Under the pieces are notes generated by a model. That model was not told the DNA's origin, searched no databases, and saw only the letters and a list, made by a program, of their open reading frames with translations. Both the position numbers and the translations under genes were made by a program. Below, in pieces: positions 54,821-64,000 of a DNA stretch of 64,000 nucleotides (within the stretch, counting starts at the first letter, position 1; every line of letters starts with the position of its first letter). Origin of the DNA: Symbiodinium kawagutii (taxonomy: Eukaryota > Sar > Dinophyceae > Suessiales > Symbiodiniaceae); assembly GCA_009767595.1 (NCBI GenBank), contig VSDK01018431.1, positions 1 to 64,000 of the forward strand, read 5' to 3'.

Positions 54821-55890
54821 CGACCAGCAACAAACGACTTAAGTGGTTGGTGGTTTGATTGTCATTTGTCATTTTCACTAGTAATGATGAGGAAATATTT
54901 TCAAGTACCCTCTGATACACTAACCTGACAATGGCAAGTCACCATATTTTATAGGAAATCCTGGGTATAAGTGGGAAATTTTCGCCAGGTTCGTGAACCA
55001 GGGGGTACTTTAGAACAGACCAAGCAAAAGAGTTCTACTGAAACTATGGAGGGCTGCTGGGGATGATTCGTGGATATGGATGTTTCTCAGGTCATGGGGA
55101 ACCCCCAAAGTTATGGTTGGTGTACTACTGTTGTACCATCAGACAGCATCAGACTTGAGACCATGATTTATTTATTTGTTAGCATGATTCAGGTCACCTT
55201 TGCACTGCAAATATTCTGGTTCTGCTTTTTGAATCTACATTCACACGTTGTATTCGAGAAAGTGTACAGTTCATGGGATATTGTTCTTTAAGCATTGTGA
55301 TTGCTCAGTTGTTATAATAGCTACATGTAGTTATGATACTAATACCAGAATTCATCAGTATGTCTCTTGATGTTGCTGAATGACATCACCAACATTTGGC
55401 AAGAATAACACTAAGTAAGTAAGAATATTTATATGAAATTACCATTGTTGTGCAACCACCACGGGAATAAATCATCAGAACAAATGGTAATCATGCCATC
55501 CAACCATCCAACCATCATTAGCCATGATTTAGCGTAAAGCTCTATTCACCATCATGGGTCATTGACCATCCTTCCAGCATTATTCGCCGGGAGTCGTTCT
55601 TCACCAACCTACTAAATAGGCCAAGCTGGGGCTTCGTTGTACGCATTCTTCGCCAGGACTTTTGGTTGTTCACCATTCCTCTTACCGATATTCACCATTC
55701 TTATTTACCATTCTCCATAGAGAACGCATTACTAAGCTTATTGACCATACCCATTATTACCAACAACAGTTGATTGACCACTCTACAGGCTGAACCCACA
55801 TCAAACAGCCTGTGGGCTCATTAACCGGTATGATTGACCATTAGCAACCTACAAGTAGTACCTGAAGCTTAACCATTCTCCATTCTTCAG
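54821..55890. other. Intergenic or intronic interval
   Basis: Includes one orphan left end of family B (TGGATGTTTCTCAGGTCATG near 55075) and AACCATC words before the next exon. Confidence 0.4.
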
Positions 55891-55984
55891 CACGTGCATC
55901 CCTCCAAGCCGTGCAAGGACTCCACTGGTTCACTGGAGGCGCATGGTTTAGCCAGCGGACTGGTGGGCGATGGCAGGGTTCGAG
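55891..55984 (+). CDS. Candidate exon with strong donor
   Basis: After ATTCTTCAG and before GTCAGT. Frames HVHPSKPCKDSTGSLEAHGL and RASLQAVQGLHWFTGGAWFS are both open, so the reading frame is unresolved. Flanks switch from CCATTC-rich to GATGG/GTTGAATG-rich. Confidence 0.45.
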
Positions 55985-56970
55985 GTCAGTAATGGTTGTT
56001 GGTGAATTGTGGTTGAATGATTAGAATTTGTAAAGTTATAATATAGTTGATGATTGTTAAGGAATAGATAATAGTTGAGTTAGTTGGATTTGGTTCGTAT
56101 TTGTTCATGATGGATAACAAGTTATAATGGTGGACAACCAACAAAGTTGGTCAACAATCATTCAGTTGAGGATCGGGGTTCATGATGCTTGGTGATTGTG
56201 CTGAATGATTGCTGATGATGGTCAAGAACAATGGTTGTTAAGTGATAAGTGCTGATGGTTAGGTGATGATTTAGAATGATTAATGACTGATGGTTTCAAT
56301 AAACAGAAAACAACGGTTTCATGTCGATCCGGGACAACAATGGTTTGATCATGTTTGAGAATGGATAGACGATAGTGGTTGGAGAATGTTCAATAATTGT
56401 TGGGTATGAACCATCCTCTTTTTCGATTCTCGTTCTTTGGTTTGAGAGTAGGAATGGAGTCGTTTGTCCTTGGGTGTGCGAAAATGTTATTTCCAGAGTG
56501 TTTTGTGCTACGGACCTGATATTTATGGTCCATCACTATGATCTAGATATCCTCCGGCAGTGATTGTGATAGTTCATGCTCACCAGTCACCACAATATTT
56601 CACTCATGTTTTTTGCCATGTAGCCATCAAACGGTCGTCTAAAAAGTGATCCATTGTTGTCCCACAGCAACAATGAAAAACTGAAACTTAGTACACGATT
56701 GTAGGTTTCACTTATGATCAGCCCCTTATTTTCTTCCACCCTATGGTGTTGGATCCATATTTAGTTCGCATCCGTCCCATATATAATGATTAATATGTAT
56801 ATTTGCTCTTCTTGTTGGTTATTGTCCGACAATGTCAAATCCATTTTCATTCATCGGTAACCATCAATTTGACCATCAGTTAACTATCAGTCAACCATCA
56901 CTGAACCATTATCAAACATTATACTACCATCATTCACCAACCATTAACCAACCATTTAAACCCCATCCAG
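55985..56970. other. Intron
   Basis: GGTTGTTGGTGAATTG and GATGGTTAGG words at the left, AACCATCAGTTAACC words at the right. No gene seen. Confidence 0.45.
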
Positions 56971-57015
56971 GCCATTGATTTGGTGGACCTTTGGGCAGAG
57001 GTTGGGATTCGGCGG
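56971..57015 (+). CDS. Candidate exon
   Basis: After CCATCCAG and before GTGGGAA. Fifteen codons, phase 0 at both ends: AIDLVDLWAEVGIRR. Confidence 0.4.
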
Positions 57016-58052
57016 GTGGGAAATTGATTTGAGTTGCTTCGTGCTTGGAAGTCACCAGGGTTGCTCCATAACCAGGCTGGTGATAAATAAATGGTAGTAA
57101 AGGGCGGTCACCAGCTGATAGGTTGTTCGCCAAGATAGTTATTAACCATGGCTAATGGCAGTGGTGGATTCATACGGATTAAAAACTCATAGTTTTCCAT
57201 GATTCGTCCTCAACGATGATGAGTATGGAGGGCTAATGGTAGTATGCAATTAACAATGAACAAGCTACTCAGTGGGAGATTCGCTGTCGTGCATGCTACT
57301 ACCGTAGATATGGAGAACCACCATTTTCGATTGGAAAGCCATGCAAAAATGCGAGTTTGCCACAACTATAGTAGGTTGGCCCAATAGGGGTTATAACCAG
57401 CTAGTATTAATGGTTACAAATGGAGGATAATAACGAACAATATGTTTTCAAAGGGGCGGTTCAGCCCCCAACCCGATTGTTGGCTCACAATAATTAGTTA
57501 GTTATGATTGTGACTCAGGGATGATTATAGCAATTCTTGTAAGCATGTGCAAATCTAGTATTTATTGAAAGATGTAATATCCAGAAGCAAGGCCATGTAG
57601 GCAATATATTTGAAATTTTATGTTCATTTGGTGCTTTCTCAAAATAGGATGATCATAGTGTATTCATGGTTCATGGCTGTTTCTGTCCTGCAGTTTCCTT
57701 GTTTTCATAAGAGCAATTTGAGGCATCTATCTTGTGTAGATAAATCTCTAGGTTCATATGTATGTGTATATGGGTGTTTCTCAAAATAGATATACCCTCA
57801 AATCATCCAATCTCAACCATGTATAGTCATAAACCAACCATTCTTGGGGGTTCCCTATGGTTGAGAAACCCCCATACAGTGGTTGTTTGACCATTCTTGT
57901 TAATTTGTGTCCCCTACTAGTAAGTATAATTCCCTACTATTAACCATACCAACAAGGATAATCCCCTTTAAAACCATATATTCGCCATCATTTATTCACT
58001 GCCAACCCACAGATAGATGTTTGACGCACAGATCATATCTGTCGATCTCCAG
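57016..58052. other. Intron carrying a family B element
   Basis: Mostly unique AT-rich sequence; the fold-back element is at 57769-57876. Confidence 0.45.
57769..57876. mobile_element. Fold-back element, family B
   Basis: TATGGGTGTTTCTCAA at the left and TTGAGAAACCCCCATA at the right, inverted with one mismatch in 16; 108 bp. Confidence 0.75.
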
Positions 58053-58176
58053 TCTTCCGGAGGTGCGCGACCTTGCAGACCGCCACGCCACGGGCGACAG
58101 AGGTGCCTCAGGGTGCAACATGAGTCATGGGGGTGCAAATGGGTTGAACCCCCGCAGGAAAATAGAGGACAACTGA
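58053..58176 (+). CDS. Candidate exon, possibly terminal
   Basis: After TCTCCAG. One frame reads LPEVRDLADRHATGDRGASG then CNMSHGGANGLNPRRKIEDN and stops at TGA 58174-58176; a donor at 58113 is an alternative. Confidence 0.35.
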
Positions 58177-59717
58177 CAGAGAAATTCTGATAGATAGATT
58201 GATCATGAGTCATCCAATATGGGAACCATGTCATTTCTCAATATTAAACACTAAAAATGATTAATAATAAGCGATTATGACCAACAAGCATGATATAATT
58301 ATCAATTGATGATAAGAGATCTTTCATGGAAGAGCTACATTCAGAAAGAGTAGGGGAGTTGATTGAGCTCTCCAGGAATGTGATTGCAATTTTGAGTATC
58401 CTCTTTCGAGACTGCCCTTCCACCCATGATCATTGAATCATTGACTGCTCCTAGTTGACCTTTGGTAAACATCGAGAAGTATTTGTTCTTGAGCAGGTAG
58501 GTCCGGAGGAACAGTTGCAACGCACACATGGATCCAGCTCGGATTAACCGCGAGCCGCCAATGCACAGCTAATAGCAGACCATAACACCAACAATACGAC
58601 ACCATGAAGCAAGATTCATGACTCACAAACTATGGTTTCGAAACCATTCAACGCGACCAACCATACGGCTCAAGCCTAGTCTTAACCATCATGAATCATA
58701 TATCACCAGGCATCATTAAACAGCTTGTGACTCATGATCAAGCCTAGTCTTAAGCTACAACCAGCCTAGCCATTCTCAGCCACCGGTGTTGAGCGCCAGG
58801 GGAACCCGTGAACCATACAGAAGCGACCTGAAGTTCGCTGCTCAGCCTACCCCTGCGAGGTTCAAGCTATGCAGGGGGCTGGTGATGGATAGTGGCCATG
58901 GCTAGATATAGTGATTTCTCAAAATAGTGAACCCTAAAACTGGTTGGTTTGTTTCTATAAATGGTTTTTAATGGTTTCTATAATGGGAGTGACTATAGCT
59001 AACCATATGGTGGTTTCTCAAAATAGGGAACCCTAAAGACTGTTGGTTTACTACTAAAAATGATTTATAATGTGAAAATTGGATGTACCCCTATTTTGAG
59101 AGGTACCCATATGGTTGTCATCAAGTGATGGATAATGACCATGGATCCTGGTTTATAATGGAAAAAATGATGACGGATAACTGATGATGGTTAAGGACAG
59201 ACATTGACATAAGGAAACATAACCAAGGTTTGATTAGTGATGGTTGATCATGCTAATAATAATTGGTGATGGCTAACAAGGTTCCATGATGGTTAATGAT
59301 GATTTGTAGTGGTTCATGATGAGCACTGATCTTTAACAACGATGGATCAAGCGCCGAATGCTCATATAAATAACAGCACAGAATTCCCAATGATGGCCAA
59401 TAATGGATGGCAGCGATCAGCAGTGATTGAATATTTACAGATATCTATGTTCTATACATATACATATGTGTGTGTGTATTTGTATTTTTTTAGTGGACAT
59501 CGCAAACGTATAAACGATTCAGTTATGGCCAACAGATGCCCAATGACGAGGGATAAAGAATCAACAATGCTGCGGGAATACATCAGCCGTGATCAACACT
59601 GATGATAGCTATTCAGGTCATCAACTCATTGAAATTCTCATAGGATTCTCATCAGCGAAGCTATGGATTTGCTCTCATCGAACTCTTTGTTGAAGCCTCG
59701 ATCGATGGTGACCACAG
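58177..59717. other. Interval with two family B elements
   Basis: Holds a truncated family B copy near 58908-58960 and a complete one at 59003-59114. ORFs of 60-86 aa here are not recognisable. Confidence 0.4.
59003..59114. mobile_element. Fold-back element, family B
   Basis: Ends in CCATATGG on both sides; the inner parts CTCAAAATAGGG and CCCTATTTTGAG also pair. 112 bp. Confidence 0.75.
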
Positions 59718-59801
59718 GTTGTGACGACACCAAGGCTGCGCGGTTTCTCGAGCCAAAGACGCTCAACCGCAGAAGTCGCAGACAAAACGCCCAAGTGGCC
59801 G
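59718..59801 (+). CDS. Candidate exon
   Basis: After GACCACAG and before GTGCGACG. Reads CDDTKAARFLEPKTLNRRSR then RQNAQVA. The same frame is a 52-aa ORF from ATG 59663 to TGA 59819-59821, so a stand-alone small protein is the alternative. Confidence 0.4.
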
Positions 59802-60914
59802 GTGCGACGGATGAGTGTTGATGGGTGATGGGAAACAACGAAACTCATAGTGATTTGATTAGTGATTAGTGATCAACATCAACATTAGTGATCAAGTTTC
59901 CAATTAACAATGATTTGGTAACATTCCCGATAGTTGCACATTTTGGGAAACAAGTGATTAGTGATCAATATGGTTATTTGGTTAAGGATGTTTAACAATT
60001 AGGAAGTGTTGATGGAAAAGAAATGGTGATATTTAACAAGGATTCTTGATTATTGAAGGAATCAATACGGCTAATGATTTCTGATTATCATTAAAATAAC
60101 AACTTGATCGTGACTATACCCTAACAAAAAATATGATTATCATGAAAACAGTCACGGATAACAAGGAATGGTCACCACCTTTAAGGAAATCATGTCAACA
60201 AGGAAAGTCGTTATTGATATCCATCACCAAAAAGCAAAATGTGTCTCACGATTGGTTGGCGATATGTTCATGGTGGTATCCCGTCCGATCAATGAGATTT
60301 GCTCAGATTTTGGTGATATCACCAAAATGGTAGCGTTATCACCAGAAATAATCATCATATGGCAATTAAACAATAACGCACCTTCTTCTTTTGGTGACTA
60401 TCATCCATGGTAATGCTTTACTTATGGTAGCGTGATTGTCTAATTGCCATCCAGCGTTATGGCAGACGCCAGAGCACAATCCGATAAAGCAGATATGGAC
60501 CAGGGATTTGCTTGTTGGGCGGGAGCTGAGCCAGGGGTATCCTTACAGGGCCTTTAAAGGGTCAGCCAAGGAGTTACCGGGAGTGCCCTAAGCAAATGGT
60601 AGAAAAGGGATGATCACCATTAAGAATGGTTAACCAATCACGATCACCATTAATCAGTGGAAAAGCATTGACTATAAGAACCATTCATCATCAATAACCC
60701 ATCATCAACAAACCATCGGCCAATCGTTAACCAGCCATTAATCAACCATTGACCAACCACTTAAGCCAGCACAATGCCCATCATAACCAGCATAACCAGC
60801 ATAATGCCCACTTAAGCCAACCACTTGAACAGCATTTAACCAGCATTTAACCAGCACAATCACCCCATCATGAACCCCATCATTGACCACCCCTTCACCG
60901 CCGCTTCGCGCCAG
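59802..60914. other. Intron-like interval
   Basis: GTGATTAGTGATCAAC words at the left; AACCAGC and ACCATTGACC words at the right. No gene seen. Confidence 0.45.
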
Positions 60915-60986
60915 GAGCACACGTGGCAGACCACCACCGAAGCACCCATGTGGGATCCGTCACGGCCTGAGATTGGCGGCGGCCGA
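60915..60986 (+). CDS. Candidate exon
   Basis: After TTCGCGCCAG. Reads EHTWQTTTEAPMWDPSRPEI then GGGR and runs into TGATGACGATGATG. No GT donor is present, so either it ends at TGA 60987-60989 or a non-canonical donor is used. Confidence 0.4.
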
Positions 60987-61151
60987 TGATGACGATGATG
61001 ATGATGATGATTATAACACCAACCATTGGTCACAAGAACATCAAACAACTGAGTGGTTAATAGTTGATGTACAATGATGTCATTTTACTGGTTGATGGTT
61101 TCAAACATCTTTTGTTGTCCCTATTGATTTTTAACAAGTGGACGGTTGGTT

Positions 61152-61184
61152 AATATTTTTCATAGGGGTTGAAAGCACCGACCA
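61152..61184 (+). repeat. Short dispersed element, copy 3
   Basis: TAATATTTTTCATAGGGGTT followed by GAAAGCACCGACC; two changes from copies 1 and 2. Confidence 0.6.
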
Positions 61185-61763
61185 GTTATGAAGTTGTCAA
61201 CTGATTAATGGCGATGATCAAGATTAATGATAATCAAGATCAACTATTATTCATGGTGATGATGGTGGTTGTCAAATGCCAACTGTCGATCACCATTGAT
61301 TTACCATGTTATTTCCGTCATGTTGGTATCAAAGCTGTCAATCCATTGATGATCAACTGTGATATTGACCATTGATCCTTCAACATTAATAGTTCATCAA
61401 TGAAAAGTGAACCATCAATAACAAACCAAAGGAGATATACCAACTACATCCAACTGCCAGAATTGTTTCTTGACTGTAAACTGTCAATAAACTGGATGAT
61501 AACATCAATAGTCACTTCATAATTCATCACTCAACAGTAAAATGTATTAATGCATATGTATCTTTAAATACATATATATATATATTTATATTTGCATCAT
61601 GCAGTGTACATACAGCGATTGGTGTCATCAATTTAAGATTATATATTCCACATATTTATATCAATGCTCTTGATCAATTAGTTCACCCCCAACTCCTTCA
61701 ACCGATTTGGCCGTCGACATCGATGAACCCCTGACCCGTCTCGCACCATGTCACCGCTCCCAG
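61185..61763. other. Intron-like interval
   Basis: AT-rich with a TA microsatellite near 61565-61595. No gene seen. Confidence 0.45.
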
Positions 61764-61812
61764 GTCCTGGGGAATCCGGCCGGGCGACCTGGAACGGCAA
61801 CGGCCGTGGAAT
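61764..61812 (+). CDS. Weak candidate exon
   Basis: After CTCCCAG and before GTGAAGG. Reads PGESGRATWNGNGRG or, in another frame, VLGNPAGRPGTATAVE. Confidence 0.3.
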
Positions 61813-62794
61813 GTGAAGGTGGAAGTTGCTGGTGGATACCAACGATGATGCCGTTCCAGGTGATGTATATATGTTCAATGATCATATATGAACCTATATA
61901 TGTCATATATGTAAAATAATCATGTATCAACTTATGTATGTCATATATGTTGTAGATGTTGGATTTAATGTACATGTATATGTTGTTTATATGATCTAAT
62001 CATATCAACTTGTATATATGTTGTATATGTGATCAACTTCTCAACATTCATATCCTATACATGTAAATGATAGTCATGATTTGATGGGGGTTCATATCAG
62101 CAGTAAATATGTAACATTGATATCAACTCATGATGATGGCATATCAATCCTGGAGTTGATAAGTGAATTGACTGATGAATAAAATGAATGATAGCAATAC
62201 GTGGTTTTAATGATACAATGGTATTATATATGCTCAAAATGATGCCAGAATGCAAGTGTTCCAGAATTCTTGCTGCCTTCTTAATGCGATCTCAGCGCTA
62301 AGCAATATTGCCCAAGCATTACCTTTTCGAAAACAAACTTGGCTAAGCCTGGCGAGCTGATAAATCACAATTTGATCAGTAGGTCAATCATCTAAAGAGA
62401 TTGAAGTTTCGCGATTCATCGAGTATATTCTCTTCAGCCAGTATATTAGCCAGTATTGTAATTTAAGTAGTATGAACCATCACTGACCAATGCTTTAACC
62501 CATACCAAACATCCTTTTCACTCTCATCCAATTTACACCGGCCTTCATTGACAATAACCATTGTTCAACCGGTTCAACCACCAGTCAACCGCAGTTTAAC
62601 CAGTACATGAACGACGTTTCACCTTTCGTAACCACGTTGTTCAACCATCAAACGACACATTTTCGACCTATAAAGTCATAGTTGACAACTGCATAATACT
62701 TGGCTAATAGTTGTGAATAATTGGCTGCTAATGGCTAACCTTTAGCAGCCATGGTAGCCATTCTGCCGCATCATTTCGCCACCCATCGGGTTAG
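61813..62794. other. Intron-like interval
   Basis: 61870-62040 is ATATATGT-rich; 62460-62660 has AACCA and CAACCGG words. No gene seen. Confidence 0.45.
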
Positions 62795-62912
62795 GGGACG
62801 GTCGAGGCAAGAGAAGATGGACATGGACGGCCTCAAGCCACACACGCAGGTGCCCGACATGGGTGTGGGGGACCCCCCAACGGTGGAGGTCACAGGAGAT
62901 GACAAGGGATGA
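62795..62912 (+). CDS. Candidate exon, possibly terminal
   Basis: After GGGTTAG. The frame RQEKMDMDGLKPHTQVPDMG then VGDPPTVEVTGDDKG ends at TGA 62910-62912, immediately before GTGAAC. It is acidic and Pro-rich. If the donor precedes the TGA it is internal. Confidence 0.35.
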
Positions 62913-63843
62913 GGTGAACAGGTCGGTGAGAATCAACTCTTGATATTGGAAATATGTATCACCGACCTGTTTTACTCATGAAAAATATCATTCATTATCA
63001 TGAAAATCATTGATATGTATCATTCAGACCCTGGTTTTAATCATGATCAGGGTCTTATTTATTGATGAGCATTGACAAGTATGATAGTTCAGATCCTGGT
63101 TGTCAGAATTAAGAGCCTGATAATAATCATTGATCCTCAGATACATTGATAATAAGCTGCTGAATCATTGACAATGATGCCTTATCCTTGATTGAGCTCC
63201 TTTGTTCAATGATGATAAGAGCTGTTGATAACTATCACATGGAGAATGGCGCGAATGATACGGATTTGCTAGTGATAAAGTTTGAGATGAATTATTTTTG
63301 CCTTACTTGTACCGCAACTGGTTGATTACCGATGCTGCTGATAAAGGGATGAACCGTTCTGTCGGGGAACCGAACCGCAAACGCACCTGACCAAGAACGT
63401 TCCATTCTTGGGTTATGTAATTACAGGTTCTGGGGCACAATTTGGCAAGGCAAACGGAAGACAACTGATGCTTCTCCTTTTGTACATCCTGTGTCTATGA
63501 TGTACAGCTAGTATTTGGAAATTTTGACCAAAGATAATTTCTCACTGATGACAACTACATTTGACAACACCTTTCTGAATCTTCATACATTCGCTATTTC
63601 GGGACAGGATCGTTTCTATAGCTACTGCCACTTGACAAATATGCAAACATAACTTCAACTACATTCAATAAATCGTGCATATTCATACATGTGCATTTAA
63701 CATGTGTAAAAATCAGCTTGCACACAGACGCCACCAGTTGACAGCAAACTTACCGCCTTTTTACCACCCAAACTGATGCGTTTGGCCATGGCACCCCAGT
63801 GGTGACATCCCCATCCTACCAACCAGCCACTGGGCTTCCGCAG
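62913..63843. other. Intron-like interval
   Basis: AT-rich with GATAAT and ATGATCAGG words. No gene seen, although the frame of the next exon is already open from ~63771 (TDAFGHGTPVVTSPSYQPAT). Confidence 0.4.
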
Positions 63844-63922
63844 GTGGTGTCCACTGATGCCCTGGAGAAGGACCACAGTCGTCGACTCGCGCCGCCCCTC
63901 GGCCGCAGCGGTGATCAGCCGG
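63844..63922 (+). CDS. Candidate exon near the right edge
   Basis: After CTTCCGCAG. Phase 0: VVSTDALEKDHSRRLAPPLG then RSGDQP. The frame stays open through GWGVQPVVPDASAAVN to ~63967, so the donor (GTTGGG at 63923 or GTACAA at 63931) is a guess. Confidence 0.4.
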
Positions 63923-64000
63923 GTTGGGGGGTACAACCTGTGGTGCCAGATGCTTCAGCCGCGGTTAACCATATACCAACTATAGGGGAGTATATCGTGG

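Noticed and set aside
1..64000. tRNA, rRNA or snRNA genes
   Set aside because: Reading by eye found no cloverleaf with conserved TTCGA arm, nor rRNA cores; a covariance-model scan was not possible.

Overview
The window looks like nuclear DNA of a dinoflagellate (inference). It has very low gene density, many tiny coding exons in long low-complexity introns, simple repeats, short fold-back elements, and a tyrosine-recombinase retrotransposon carrying a cytosine-methyltransferase-like domain. Nothing bacterial was seen: no operons, rRNA, tRNA or CRISPR.

Layout. (1) 1-2.1 kb: 3' part of an Ulp1-like cysteine protease ORF and an unrecognised 151-aa ORF. (2) 2.2-4.7 kb: two copies of one ~627-bp AT-rich segment; the first is split by a 385-bp MITE-like insertion and the second preserves the empty site. 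(3) 5-11.6 kb: isolated exon candidates, a 96-aa ORF and microsatellites. (4) 12-55 kb: a long plus-strand split gene. I read about 30 exons of 40-130 bp. Most join with compatible phases from 12.1 to 34.5 kb and again from 37.9 to 49.1 kb. Exons at 33.8-34.5, 38.9, 49.0 and 51.0 kb carry signatures of the TMEM184/organic solute transporter alpha family (Solute_trans_a), a multi-pass membrane protein. (5) 17.8-24.5 kb, inside one of its introns: a complete, apparently recent PAT/Ngaro-like (DIRS order) retrotransposon with split direct repeats A1-ORFs-B1-A2-B2, a small membrane-protein ORF, gag-like ORF, RT-RNase H-methyltransferase ORF and tyrosine recombinase ORF. (6) 41.97-42.87 kb: an intronless block read in three successive frames, probably a decayed gene, with a perfect 30-bp inverted repeat. 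(7) 55-64 kb: more plus-strand exon candidates, either the tail of the same gene or a following gene.

The most unusual large-scale feature is strand asymmetry of the introns. They tend to start with G/T-rich GATGGTTGATGG-like sequence and end with the complementary AACCATCAACC-like sequence, so each small GC-rich exon sits between opposite-strand repeats and each intron could fold back on itself. Two short terminal-inverted-repeat families are also scattered through the window.

All translations, splice sites and repeats were read by eye. Exon borders and family calls need RNA and profile searches.
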